From Cytobacillus firmus (lineage in GTDB: Bacteria; Bacillota; Bacilli; Bacillales; Cytobacillaceae): a stretch of DNA of 64,000 nucleotides. The notes beneath the pieces are model-generated. The model saw only the letters and a list, made by a program, of their open reading frames with translations. It was not told the DNA's origin and searched no databases. The position numbers and the translations under genes are program-made. The stretch is taken from positions 30,505 to 94,504 of the forward strand of contig NZ_JAMBOJ010000012.1 of the NCBI RefSeq assembly GCF_023715565.1, read 5' to 3'. This document shows, piece by piece, positions 40,054 to 48,773 of this stretch (position 1 is its first letter; every line of letters starts with the position of its first letter).

Positions 40054-40081
40054 ATTATATTATGAATGAGCATTCAGTCAA
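40054..40081 (-). promoter_or_regulatory. fadF promoter with embedded FadR-like operator
   Basis: The minus strand has TTGACT (40076-40081), a 16-nt spacer and TATAAT (40054-40059). The 18-nt TGACTGAATGCTCATTCA (40063-40080) covers the -35 and most of the spacer. It has two mismatches to the B. subtilis FadR box TGAATGANTANTCATTCA. Confidence 0.75.
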
Positions 40082-40236
40082 CCATTTTTCGTAAAACTTG
40101 TTCGAAAAATTTTATTATTTCCATTTATTAATTTCTTTTCAGAGAGGAAAAGTCCTTCCAATTTGGAAAGAATTGATGATAGAAATAGCACGGCAGGAAA
40201 TACTAACAGGAAAATCCTTTTGGGAGGTAGAACTCG

Positions 40237-41439
40237 ATGACTGTCTGGAATATCATTATGGCCGTTTTACTTGTCATATTCCTATGGCTCTATATCGATT
40301 TTACATGGGGCCGGAAAAGCCATTTGAAAAAGCTGGAGCGGACCGTATGCCCTATCCGGCAGTCTGACATGGAGCTGTTTGCCAACGGCCCTGCTTTGTT
40401 TGATGATTTATTCTCCGAACTTAAAAAAGCGCAAAAGCACATTCATGTTTTATTTTATATTGTGAAGGAAGATAAAATAAGCAAGGAGTTTTTAACCATA
40501 TTAATGGGTAAAGCAAAAGAAGGAGTGGAAGTCCGTCTTCTCCTGGATTGGGCCGGAAGCTTTACCATCAAAAGAAAAACCGTTAAGAAACTGAAGAGCA
40601 GCGGCATCAAGTTTTCGTTTGCACATGTGCCAAAGCTCCCTTTTCTCTTTTATTCTTTTCATGCCAGAAACCATCGGAAAATTGCAGTGATTGATGGGAA
40701 AATCGGTTACACCGGCGGTTTTAATATCGGCAAAGAATACATTAATGAGGATAAAAAGCTGACTCCTTGGCGTGACTATCATTTAAAATTTAAGGGCGAG
40801 GGTGTGCAGGATCTGCAAAGAGAGTTTTTGACTGATTGGTATAAAGCAACGAAGACTGACTTGCTTGCTAACAGTGTCTATTTTCCTGATCTTCATGCGG
40901 GTCTTTATCGTCAGCAGTTTTCGGCTTATAAGGGGGCTTTCCTGGAAGAAACCTTCTCATCCTTAATACGGAATGCGAAAACGGGCATTACGATAGGCAC
41001 CCCTTATTTTATTCCGAGCAAAAGGCTTTATAAGGATTTACTCCATGCCCTTGAACGCGGTGTTACAGTCAAGCTCCTCGTACCATCCCTAATCGATCAT
41101 ATTCTGGTGAAAGAAGCCTCTTATCATTATCTGAGAGCCCTGATTAGAGAAGGAGCTTATGTGTATGAGTACAAAAAGGGCTTTTACCATGCAAAGGCCA
41201 TTATGATCGATGATGATATCTGTGATATCGGAACAGCCAATTTTGATAAGCGGAGCCTGTTCTTAAATTATGAAATCAATTGCTTTATTTATGACAAAGA
41301 GTTCATTAAAGAGATCAAGGCAGTTTTAGATAAAGACATACTGGATGCCAAGAGATTGACGCTAAAAGAATTAAACCGGCCGGATCCTTTAAGGACATTT
41401 AAAGAAATGCTTGCCCGGTCTGTGGCAAGCTTCCTGTAG
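40237..41439 (+). CDS. cls: Cardiolipin synthase (phospholipase D family)
   Basis: Cls joins two phosphatidylglycerol molecules to cardiolipin at the membrane. The 400-residue protein has one N-terminal membrane helix (residues 3-22) and two HKD motifs: HRKIAVID (about 145) and [10 protein letters not shown] (about 310). It is shorter than the two-helix ClsA type and resembles YwjE of B. subtilis, which lies at the same place. The ATG follows GGGAGG. A TTG-start uvsE follows 43 nt downstream. Confidence 0.93.
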   Translation: MTVWNIIMAVLLVIFLWLYIDFTWGRKSHLKKLERTVCPIRQSDMELFANGPALFDDLFSELKKAQKHIHVLFYIVKEDKISKEFLTILMGKAKEGVEVRLLLDWAGSFTIKRKTVKKLKSSGIKFSFAHVPKLPFLFYSFHARNHRKIAVIDGKIGYTGGFNIGKEYINEDKKLTPWRDYHLKFKGEGVQDLQREFLTDWYKATKTDLLANSVYFPDLHAGLYRQQFSAYKGAFLEETFSSLIRNAKTGITIGTPYFIPSKRLYKDLLHALERGVTVKLLVPSLIDHILVKEASYHYLRALIREGAYVYEYKKGFYHAKAIMIDDDICDIGTANFDKRSLFLNYEINCFIYDKEFIKEIKAVLDKDILDAKRLTLKELNRPDPLRTFKEMLARSVASFL

Positions 41440-41482
41440 AAAAGCGGACCAATCTAGACCGGTAAAAAGAAGGTGCTGCAAA

Positions 41483-42439
41483 TTGAAAATCAGACTGGGG
41501 TATGTTTCCCATGCTATCAGCTTGTGGGAGGCATCTCCTGCACGGACATTAACTTTTACGCGCTACCAGCAGCTGCCTGAGGAAGAGAGGCTGGAAAAAC
41601 TGAGGGCCGTCACTGCAGTGAATCTGCAAAACACATTAAGAATGCTTTATTTCAATATAGCACATGAAATTCAGCTGTATCGGCTCTCTAGCTCCATCGT
41701 CCCTTTGGCCACACACCCGGAGGTTTTATGGGATTTTGTCACACCTTTTAAGGATAAATGGCTTGAGATTGGTGATTTGATTAAAAAACATGACCTCCGC
41801 GTCAGCTTTCACCCCAATCAATTCACTCTATTCACTTCTCCGCGCGAGGATGTGACCCAAAATGCTGTTAAAGATATGGAATACCATTACCGGATGTTTG
41901 AGGCCATGGGTGTTGAAAAGAAAAGCGTCATCAATATCCATATTGGCGGGGCTTACGGGGATAAGCTCTCAACCATTGACCGGTTCCATGGAAACCTGAA
42001 GATGTTGCCGTCTCATGTCAAAGAGCAAATGACACTCGAGAATGATGATAAAACCTATAACGCGGATGAAACCCTCCTGGCCTGCCAGAAGGAAAACATC
42101 CCTCTAGTATTCGATTATCACCACCATATGGCGAACCTCTGCACCCGTCCGCTGGAAGAAATTCTTCCGAAGATTATTCAGACATGGGACAAAACAGGAC
42201 TTAAGCCGAAAATTCATATCTCCTCGCCCAAATCGGAAAAGGCCTTTCGGTCCCATGCCGATTATGTGGACCTGGATTTTATCCGGCCCCTTCTCGACGT
42301 GCTGAAAACCTTTAACCGGGATATCGATTTTATGATCGAGGCAAAAGCCAAGGACAAGGCTGCGCTTAAGCTGACAGAGGATATCAGCAGTATCCGCGGA
42401 GTGAAAAGAATCGGCGGAGCGGAGGTCGAGTGGAAATAG
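41483..42439 (+). CDS. uvsE: UV damage endonuclease
   Basis: UvsE nicks DNA 5' to UV photoproducts and abasic sites in an alternative excision pathway. The 318-residue TIM-barrel protein has [17 protein letters not shown], the metal ligands in [13 protein letters not shown] and [13 protein letters not shown], and [10 protein letters not shown]. The start is TTG at 41483, after AAGGTG; the open frame reaches back into cls without a site. It is probably co-transcribed with cls. Confidence 0.93.
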   Translation: MKIRLGYVSHAISLWEASPARTLTFTRYQQLPEEERLEKLRAVTAVNLQNTLRMLYFNIAHEIQLYRLSSSIVPLATHPEVLWDFVTPFKDKWLEIGDLIKKHDLRVSFHPNQFTLFTSPREDVTQNAVKDMEYHYRMFEAMGVEKKSVINIHIGGAYGDKLSTIDRFHGNLKMLPSHVKEQMTLENDDKTYNADETLLACQKENIPLVFDYHHHMANLCTRPLEEILPKIIQTWDKTGLKPKIHISSPKSEKAFRSHADYVDLDFIRPLLDVLKTFNRDIDFMIEAKAKDKAALKLTEDISSIRGVKRIGGAEVEWK

Positions 42440-42442
42440 CGA

Positions 42443-42474
42443 AGGCGTTCCAGTAGCGGAACGCCTTTTTATTT
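42443..42474 (+). terminator. uvsE terminator
   Basis: AAGGCGTTCC, short loop, GGAACGCCTTTTTATTTT, directly after the stop. Confidence 0.88.
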
Positions 42475-42544
42475 TAACTGAATCTCACTCACCTTCTGTC
42501 TCTGCTCCTCCGGCCACCATGCTGCGCATTTTTTTAGATCGCAA

Positions 42545-43447
42545 TTATCGTTTCCTCCATGAAAAATATTTCAGCTGACCATTCACCATGATCACTCCCA
42601 ACATAATTATGATCCCGCCCATGATGCTTATGAAGAAAATTTTTTCACGAAGCAGAAGAATGGCCGCAATAAAGGTAAACAACGGCTCCATGTAGATAAA
42701 CATGGATACCTTTGAGGCTTCCAAAACCTCGAGCGCCTTGGACCAGTACCAATAGCCGATTCCTGAAACAAATATGCCCAGAAACAGGATATGGGCCCAT
42801 TCTGAACCAGATAATAGATGGAATTTCTCCCAGCCTCTATCTCTCAATAAAAAGGGAATTGTCAGCATGCAGCCAAGCAGACTCATATAAAAAGTGACCA
42901 CTAGGGACGGCAGTTTAATATGCAGTTTTTTTACCAGGATGGAATACACGGCCCAATTCAATGTACTTAGAATCATGAGGATATATCCAATATTCATAGC
43001 AAATCCAAGCGTCTGGCCGCTCCTCGCTCCCGTTACCATGAGCACACCGGAAATGGCAGTTATAATGCCCACTGTCTTCAGGAATGTCAATTTTTCATGA
43101 AGAAAGATCATGGAGAGAAGCACGGTGAAAACAGGTGAAAAAGAAATAATCCATCCCGCAGAGGAGGCGTCTATCGTCTCTAAGGCTGTAACCTGGATGA
43201 CCTGATGGATGAAAACGCCTAGTACACCGAGAACAATTAAATGAGGAATATATTTAAGCGGAATCTGGAGCGGATATTTTTTCAGGAGGAGCACAAGGAG
43301 CAGGAAAGCGGCTCCGATCGCAAACCGGAGCATGATTAATGTATAAGGGTCCAGCTTATCCAAAACCGCTTTCGTGGAGACAAAAGAGACTCCCCAAAAA
43401 CTAATCGAAATGGTTGCGTAAAGTGACGCTGCAAATTGTGGCTTCAT
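42545..43447 (-). CDS. EamA/RhaT family drug/metabolite transporter
   Basis: This 300-residue protein has ten predicted helices in two EamA repeats, with the typical FWGVSFVSTKAVLDKL near the N-terminus and IYMEPLFTFIAAILLLREK in the second half. Substrate not predictable. The ATG at 43447 is preferred because it gives the normal EamA start, although its site (AAAGG) is 12 nt away. It stands alone between the uvsE terminator and repeats. Confidence 0.85.
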   Translation of the reverse strand: MKPQFAASLYATISISFWGVSFVSTKAVLDKLDPYTLIMLRFAIGAAFLLLVLLLKKYPLQIPLKYIPHLIVLGVLGVFIHQVIQVTALETIDASSAGWIISFSPVFTVLLSMIFLHEKLTFLKTVGIITAISGVLMVTGARSGQTLGFAMNIGYILMILSTLNWAVYSILVKKLHIKLPSLVVTFYMSLLGCMLTIPFLLRDRGWEKFHLLSGSEWAHILFLGIFVSGIGYWYWSKALEVLEASKVSMFIYMEPLFTFIAAILLLREKIFFISIMGGIIIMLGVIMVNGQLKYFSWRKR

Positions 43448-43680
43448 GGGCAGGCATGTCCTTTCCGGAAAGGTTTTTACCATGATATGCCCGTCCGGAT
43501 GTAACATGCAGTGTTTTTTGGCGGTTTTGACCAGGTTAGATCCTAAATTAATGATTTTGCTGCTGATTTGCGGACTATTTTTAAGAGTTGCTCTTTAGTT
43601 ATTGGTTTGCTGTCTGGATTTCAGTTTGTATGCGTTGCGGGGATTGTTTGCATTTTTAACATGTGTGTTTGCAGTTTTCC

Positions 43681-43788
43681 GAATCTATTTGCTATTTTCG
43701 AGGTTTATTTGCAAATAATTCGGATCTATTTGCTGATTTCCCTGGTTTATTTGCAAATATCCGGGATCTATTTGCAAAGTTCATAATT
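43681..43788. repeat. Five-unit repeat of a 21-nt phrase
   Basis: Units of the form TYTATTTGCNNNTNNTYCGGG occur in a row: TCTATTTGC, TTTATTTGCAAATA, TCTATTTGCTGATT, TTTATTTGCAAATA, TCTATTTGCAAAG. The conserved core is TTTATTTGC or TCTATTTGC, alternating. The array lies between the EamA and XapX genes; the rest of the 43448-43824 gap shows no gene. Confidence 0.75.
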
Positions 43789-43824
43789 AGGCAAATAGGA
43801 TGCCCACAGTTCACGTGGACACCC

Positions 43825-44004
43825 TTATCTCAATATCCCCTGCAGCCAGGGCAGTACCACTTCATATGCTTTAAACCCGAGATAAATACCAACAATCCCC
43901 ATAATGCCAGGCAGTGCGGGCGGTGCGGGAATCGGCAGCTTCATGAAAGCAAAGACGAACCCGACTACGAATCCTGTAAGAATGGATAAAAGAACGATTT
44001 TCAT
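43825..44004 (-). CDS. XapX-domain (DUF1427-type) small membrane protein
   Basis: This 59-residue membrane protein has two helices around a proline-rich turn (KLPIPAPPALPGIMGIVGIY), the XapX signature. Role unknown. The ATG at 44004 is 4 nt after GGAGGATC. No partner is evident; argS lies upstream on the opposite side of a terminator. Confidence 0.85.
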   Translation of the reverse strand: MKIVLLSILTGFVVGFVFAFMKLPIPAPPALPGIMGIVGIYLGFKAYEVVLPWLQGILR

Positions 44005-44089
44005 AAGATCCTCCTAAAATGGCTTACTATGCTTTTACCAGTTTCACTGTATCCGCTTTAGCTTCCCCATTTTCGTCTAAAACATGAAA

Positions 44090-44120
44090 AAAGCCGGCAC
44101 CAATAAGTGCCAGCTTCAAG
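44090..44120 (-). terminator. argS terminator
   Basis: The minus strand reads AGCTGGCACTTATTGGTGCCGGCTTTTTTC. Confidence 0.85.
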
Positions 44121-44122
44121 CA

Positions 44123-45790
44123 TTACATTTTTTCCGGAGCAGATACGCCGATTAATTTTAGAGAGTTCTTCAAAGTAGTCTGAACTGCTTTGATCAGTGC
44201 CAGACGTGCTTTCGTTCTTTCCGGGTTTTCCGCATCCAATACTTTTTCAGCATTATAGAAGCTGTGGAAAGATGAAGCCAGTTCATAAATATAGTTTGTA
44301 ATTCTGTGCGGCATGCGCTTTTGCGCTGCTTCGCCGACAGCCTGCGGGAATTCGCCGATTTTCTTCAGAACGTCGATTTCCTTTTCCGCAGAAATCAGGG
44401 AGTAATCTGCCGCTCCAGCAGACATGCCCTGCTCTTCACCCTGGCGCAGGATGCTGGAAATACGCGCATGTGCATACTGAGCATAGTATACAGGGTTTTC
44501 ATTGGATTGGGATACAGCCAGATCAAGGTCAAAATCAAGATGTGTATCAGCGCTTCTCATCGCGAAGAAATAGCGTGTTGCGTCCAGTCCTACTTCTTCT
44601 ACAAGGTCACGCATTGTTACCGCTTTGCCGGTACGTTTGCTCATCTTCATTTTTTCGCCGTTTTTGTACAGATGTACAAGCTGGATGATCTCGACTTCAA
44701 GTGCATCACGGTCATAGCCAAGCGCCTGGATGGCCGCCTTCATACGCGGAATGTAGCCATGGTGATCAGCGCCCCAAATGTTGATCAGCTTTTCAAAGCC
44801 TCTTTCAAGCTTGTCTTTATGGTAAGCGATATCTGGAGTCAGATACGTGTAAGAACCGTCATTTTTAATAAGGACACGGTCTTTGTCATCACCGAAAGTG
44901 GTGGAACGGAACCATGTGGCACCCTCTTCCTCGTAAATGTGGCCGTTATCCTTTAATGCCTGAAGGGCTGTATCGATTTTGCCGTTATGGTAAAGGGATG
45001 TTTCCGAATACCAGACATCGAATGGAACGCGGAAATCTTCAAGATCCTGCTTCAGCTTCGCCATTTCATATTTCAGACCGTAGTCACGGAAAAAGTCAAA
45101 ACGCTCTTTTTCATCCGCATTTACATATTTTTCGCCGTGCTCCTCAGCAAGCTTTTTGCCGATGCCGATGATATCTTCGCCATGGTAGCCGTCTGCAGGC
45201 ATTTCCTTCTCTAAGCCAAGAGCCTGGAAATAGCGGGCTTCAACTGATAGAGCCAGATTGTTGATCTGGTTTCCGGCATCATTGATATAGTACTCACGGG
45301 AAACGTCATAGCCGGCTTTGTCTAAAATGTTGCATAGGGAGTCGCCGACAGCTGCGCCGCGGGCATGTCCAAGATGCAGATCCCCTGTCGGGTTAGCGGA
45401 AACAAACTCCACCTGGATCTTCTGATTGTTGCCGACTGTTGTTTCTCCGTACTGATCTCCTGCTTCCAGAACGGCCGGAATCAGGTCAGTCAGATATGAG
45501 TTATTCATGTAAAAATTGATAAAGCCGGGTCCGGCGATTTCAATTTTTTCGATGGAAGCTTTTGAGCTGTCAAAAGAAGCTATAAGCTCTTCCGCAATCA
45601 TTCTTGGCGCTTTTTTTGCCACTCGCGCCAGCTGCATCGCCATATTAGTGGAATAATCGCCATGCGACTTTTCCTTCGGGATTTCCAGAATCACATCGGG
45701 AATCTGCTCTTCCGCTGCCAAACCGGCTTTCACAACCGCATCCTTAATTTCCTGCTTTAATTTGCCTTGCACCTGTTCAACTATGTTCAT
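44123..45790 (-). CDS. argS: Arginyl-tRNA synthetase
   Basis: ArgS charges tRNA-Arg. The 555-residue class I synthetase has the arginine-type N-terminal domain (1-110), the HIGH-like motif in [13 protein letters not shown] (about 132), KMSKR in [12 protein letters not shown] (about 375) and the C-terminal DALR anticodon domain (about 430-555). The ATG at 45790 follows GGAGGAG. It overlaps the ywiB end by 14 nt, so the two are translationally coupled. Confidence 0.98.
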   Translation of the reverse strand: MNIVEQVQGKLKQEIKDAVVKAGLAAEEQIPDVILEIPKEKSHGDYSTNMAMQLARVAKKAPRMIAEELIASFDSSKASIEKIEIAGPGFINFYMNNSYLTDLIPAVLEAGDQYGETTVGNNQKIQVEFVSANPTGDLHLGHARGAAVGDSLCNILDKAGYDVSREYYINDAGNQINNLALSVEARYFQALGLEKEMPADGYHGEDIIGIGKKLAEEHGEKYVNADEKERFDFFRDYGLKYEMAKLKQDLEDFRVPFDVWYSETSLYHNGKIDTALQALKDNGHIYEEEGATWFRSTTFGDDKDRVLIKNDGSYTYLTPDIAYHKDKLERGFEKLINIWGADHHGYIPRMKAAIQALGYDRDALEVEIIQLVHLYKNGEKMKMSKRTGKAVTMRDLVEEVGLDATRYFFAMRSADTHLDFDLDLAVSQSNENPVYYAQYAHARISSILRQGEEQGMSAGAADYSLISAEKEIDVLKKIGEFPQAVGEAAQKRMPHRITNYIYELASSFHSFYNAEKVLDAENPERTKARLALIKAVQTTLKNSLKLIGVSAPEKM

Positions 45791-46205
45791 TGTTCTCCTC
45801 CTCAAACGTAATCGCCAAATGGTATGTACCTGCCTGGGATCCCTGCATTTTCAGGTCGTATAAAATATCAATCGAACCTTCGCCGGATTCGCCATCATAT
45901 TGATGGACCATCCGCTTGGTCACCGTACCCATCTCAAACACTCCGTACGGCGTCTCGTAGCTGCCGCGGAGCTTTTTATTCATTCTGAAAGGGAGCCTCA
46001 TTTTCACAGCGCCGCTTCGTAAAATCAGCCCGTCTGCATCGGACATTTTTATAATCGTCTTTACTGTTCCCTGTTCCATCACTTCGTCATACTGAAGGAA
46101 ACCGGCGGAATCTTTTATATAGTATCGGCCAAAAGCAGTCAATTCAAAAGTCTCTTTGCTGCCTCCACTGCGAATATCTGTCTTCACACTAATCTTCACA
46201 GGCAT
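45777..46205 (-). CDS. ywiB: DUF1934 family beta-barrel protein (YwiB)
   Basis: This 142-residue calycin-like protein has a [16 protein letters not shown] and [21 protein letters not shown] stretch as in YwiB. Function unknown; its constant place upstream of argS suggests co-expression. The start is uncertain: ATG at 46205 gives the usual family start MPVKISVK but with a poor ribosome binding site, and a TTG at 46238 with AAGGATG is possible. Confidence 0.88.
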   Translation of the reverse strand: MPVKISVKTDIRSGGSKETFELTAFGRYYIKDSAGFLQYDEVMEQGTVKTIIKMSDADGLILRSGAVKMRLPFRMNKKLRGSYETPYGVFEMGTVTKRMVHQYDGESGEGSIDILYDLKMQGSQAGTYHLAITFEEENNEHS

Positions 46206-46298
46206 TTGTTCCGCTGAGCGACTGGACAACGGCAACACATCCTTTTCATCATATATAACTATATAAGTATAAATACTTGATGGGGAAAGTGCAAGAAG

Positions 46299-46327
46299 GT
46301 GACAGGTACCACCCGAATTTTGTCGAA
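46299..46327 (+). repeat. 29-nt type B repeat, copy 3
   Basis: GTGACAGGTACCACCCGAAT then TTTGTCGAA, first of a tandem pair with a 48-nt period. Confidence 0.85.
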
Positions 46328-46346
46328 TAAAAAAAGGATTGAGATG

Positions 46347-46375
46347 GTGACAGGTACCGCCCGAAATTTGTCGAA
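46347..46375 (+). repeat. 29-nt type B repeat, copy 4
   Basis: GTGACAGGTACCGCCCGAAA then TTTGTCGAA, second of the tandem pair. The linker TAAAAAAAGGAT is also repeated. Confidence 0.85.
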
Positions 46376-46447
46376 TAAAAAAAAGGATGAAACCGTATGT
46401 TCCACCCCTACTATATCGCTTTCCAATCCAGAGACGAATCCCATATT

Positions 46448-46642
46448 TTAAAACCCGGAAATTTGCCGTTTAAAAATCAGTTCATAAAAAGATGGGTTTC
46501 CATATCCCCTTATGCCTGGCGCAAAAATCTGTACCAGCTCCCACCCATCTTTTTCATGCTCCCTGACAATTTCATGGTAATCTTCAGCCGGCGTCAGCTT
46601 AAAGGATGATAAATCCACTTTAACAAATTTATGTTCATACAT
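46448..46642 (-). CDS. DUF4177 domain protein
   Basis: This 64-residue protein opens YEHKFVKVDL and contains EHEKDGWELVQIFAPG, the DUF4177 pattern. Function unknown. The ATG is 7 nt after GGGGGG. It stands alone between speB's terminator and the type B repeats. Confidence 0.8.
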   Translation of the reverse strand: MYEHKFVKVDLSSFKLTPAEDYHEIVREHEKDGWELVQIFAPGIRGYGNPSFYELIFKRQISGF

Positions 46643-46697
46643 AACAAATCCCCCCTTTTCCTTTCATACGGGAAAATAGGGGTAAGAGTTTCATGCA

Positions 46698-46738
46698 CAA
46701 AAAAAACCGGAGACCGAGGTCCCCGTTTTTTGCAGTCT
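46698..46738 (-). terminator. speB terminator
   Basis: The minus strand reads ACGGGGACCTCGGTCTCCGG, then TTTTTTTTG. Confidence 0.82.
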
Positions 46739-46743
46739 TCACA

Positions 46744-47625
46744 TTACTTTTTATTCACCCATCCAAGAATCATTTCCCGGATCAGTTTGCTCGCTGTATT
46801 GGCCGTTTGTTCAGATGGGTCATAGATTGGCGCGACCTCGACAAGGTCAGCTCCCACAACGTTTACATCTGAATGGGCAATTTCATGAATAGAAGCAAGA
46901 AGCTCTCTTGGTGTGATGCCGCCTGCGTCCACTGTTCCAGTACCCGGCGCATGGGCAGGGTCTAACACATCAATATCAATTGTCACATAGACCGGACGTC
47001 CGGCAAGTTTAGGCAGAATCTCTTTCAATGGCTGATGCACTTCGAATTTCGAGATGTGCATGCCAACTTCCTTTGCCCACTGAAATTCTTCCTTCATGCC
47101 AGAACGGATGCCAAAAGAATAGACATTGCCTGGCCCAATCAGGTCAGCTGCTTTGCGGATTGGGGTTGAGTGGGATAATGGCTCCCCTTCATAATCCACA
47201 CGAAGATCTGTATGGGCATCCATGTGGATAATCGCCAGATCCGGGTATTTTTTGTACATCGCTTTGATGACAGGCCAAGAAACGAGATGCTCTCCACCCA
47301 TGCCAAGCGGGAATTTACCCTCATCCAGCAGCTGATCGATAAACTCTTCAATCATATCGATGCTTTTCTGCGGATTTCCGAATGGAAGCGGAATATCGCC
47401 GGCATCATAATATTTTACCTCTTCAAGCTCACGATCAAGGTATGGGCTGTACTCTTCAAGCCCGATAGACACCTCGCGGATGCGGGCAGGGCCAAATCGG
47501 GAGCCCGGACGATAGCTGACCGTCCAGTCCATCGGCATGCCATAAATGACCGCTTCACTTTCTTCATAACTAGGATGGCTTTTAATAAACACATTGCCTG
47601 AATAGGCTTCATCAAAACGAACCAA
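46744..47625 (-). CDS. speB: Agmatinase
   Basis: SpeB hydrolyses agmatine to putrescine and urea. The 293-residue manganese enzyme of the ureohydrolase family has GMGGEHLVSWPVIK, IIHMDAHTDLRVDYEG and VYVTIDIDVLDPAHAPG with the metal His/Asp ligands. The ATG at 47631 abuts GTGAGGG with no spacing; a TTG at 47625 has proper spacing and matches the B. subtilis start, so I use it. It follows speE by 61 nt: together they make putrescine and then spermidine. Confidence 0.95.
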   Translation of the reverse strand: MVRFDEAYSGNVFIKSHPSYEESEAVIYGMPMDWTVSYRPGSRFGPARIREVSIGLEEYSPYLDRELEEVKYYDAGDIPLPFGNPQKSIDMIEEFIDQLLDEGKFPLGMGGEHLVSWPVIKAMYKKYPDLAIIHMDAHTDLRVDYEGEPLSHSTPIRKAADLIGPGNVYSFGIRSGMKEEFQWAKEVGMHISKFEVHQPLKEILPKLAGRPVYVTIDIDVLDPAHAPGTGTVDAGGITPRELLASIHEIAHSDVNVVGADLVEVAPIYDPSEQTANTASKLIREMILGWVNKK

Positions 47626-47686
47626 GGTCATCCCTCACTTTTTATGTATTCAGGAAGGCTGCTCCAATAAAGCAGCAGCCTCTCAA

Positions 47687-48514
47687 TTACTTCACTAAAT
47701 CTGCAACAAACTTCGGCAATACAAATGCCGCTTTATGCAATTCTTTTGTGTAGTATTTTGTTTCGATCTCATGGAAGCGGTCTTCGCTTACTTCTAGTGG
47801 ATCGTATTTTTTAGAGCCGATTGTGAATGCCCACATGCCGCTTGGGTATGTAGGAATGTTGGCAGTGTAAAGACGTGTGATCGGGAAAATTTCTTTCACA
47901 TCGCGCTGCACGTTCCGGATAAGGTCCGCTTTAAACCAAGGGTTGTCAGACTGGGCCACAAAGATGCCGTCTTCTTTTAGAGCTTTAGAGATTCCAGCAT
48001 AGAAGCCTTTCGTAAATAGATTTACCGCAGGTCCTACCGGCTCAGTAGAATCAACCATGATTACATCATACTCATTTTCGCTTTCCGCAATATGCATGAA
48101 GCCATCGCCTACCTGCACATCAACGCGCGGGTCATCAAGCTTGCCTGCAATCTCAGGAAGGAATTTCTTTGAGTACTCAATAACCTTTCCGTCGATATCT
48201 ACAAGAGTCGCTTTTTTCACACTTGGGTGCTTAAGGACTTCACGAATAACGCCTCCGTCCCCTCCGCCTACTACAAGTACGTTCTCAGGGTTTGGATGTG
48301 TGAACAAAGGAATGTGCGCAACCATTTCATGGTACACAAACTCATCCTTAATTGAAGTCATAACCATGTCATCAAGAAGAAGCATATTGCCCCACTCTTC
48401 TGTTTCCACCATATCAAGCTTCTGGAATTCTGTCTGTTCTGTATGTAAAGTGCGCTTCACCTTCATCGTAATGCCAAAGTTCTCTGTTTGTTTTTCTGTA
48501 AACCAAAGTCCCAT
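47687..48514 (-). CDS. speE: Spermidine synthase
   Basis: SpeE transfers an aminopropyl group from decarboxylated SAM to putrescine. The 275-residue protein opens [17 protein letters not shown] and has the SAM-binding [18 protein letters not shown], plus [21 protein letters not shown]. The ATG at 48514 follows an AAGGAATGA site. A hairpin (about 47650-47680) in the speE-speB gap may process or partly terminate the message. Confidence 0.96.
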   Translation of the reverse strand: MGLWFTEKQTENFGITMKVKRTLHTEQTEFQKLDMVETEEWGNMLLLDDMVMTSIKDEFVYHEMVAHIPLFTHPNPENVLVVGGGDGGVIREVLKHPSVKKATLVDIDGKVIEYSKKFLPEIAGKLDDPRVDVQVGDGFMHIAESENEYDVIMVDSTEPVGPAVNLFTKGFYAGISKALKEDGIFVAQSDNPWFKADLIRNVQRDVKEIFPITRLYTANIPTYPSGMWAFTIGSKKYDPLEVSEDRFHEIETKYYTKELHKAAFVLPKFVADLVK

Positions 48515-48773
48515 TCTTGAATCATTCCTTCCATAAAAAAAATGAATTATCACTAAAGAGCAGCAAAAGGCATTTTCATCTTTTATACTTCCCTAACATG
48601 TAAATAACAAACACAGAAAAAGTATAGATGAATCTAGCAAAATTGCAAGAAAAATTTCGATTTTTAATAGATAAGATGTTTAAAATCGGACTCTTTTTTC
48701 AATACTAAAGTTATGTACTTATGCTTATTTTGTTTTTCACATTGCACTTAGAAAGATTCAGGGGGTGCCACAC

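Noticed and set aside
40098..40367. Plus-strand open frame before cls
   Set aside because: It overlaps the cls start in another frame, has no ribosome binding site and no family likeness.
44030..44092. Short minus-strand peptide HVLDENGEAKADTVKLVKA near the argS terminator
   Set aside because: It looks like a protein tail but has no start, no upstream coding sequence and no recognised family; it may be chance or a small remnant.
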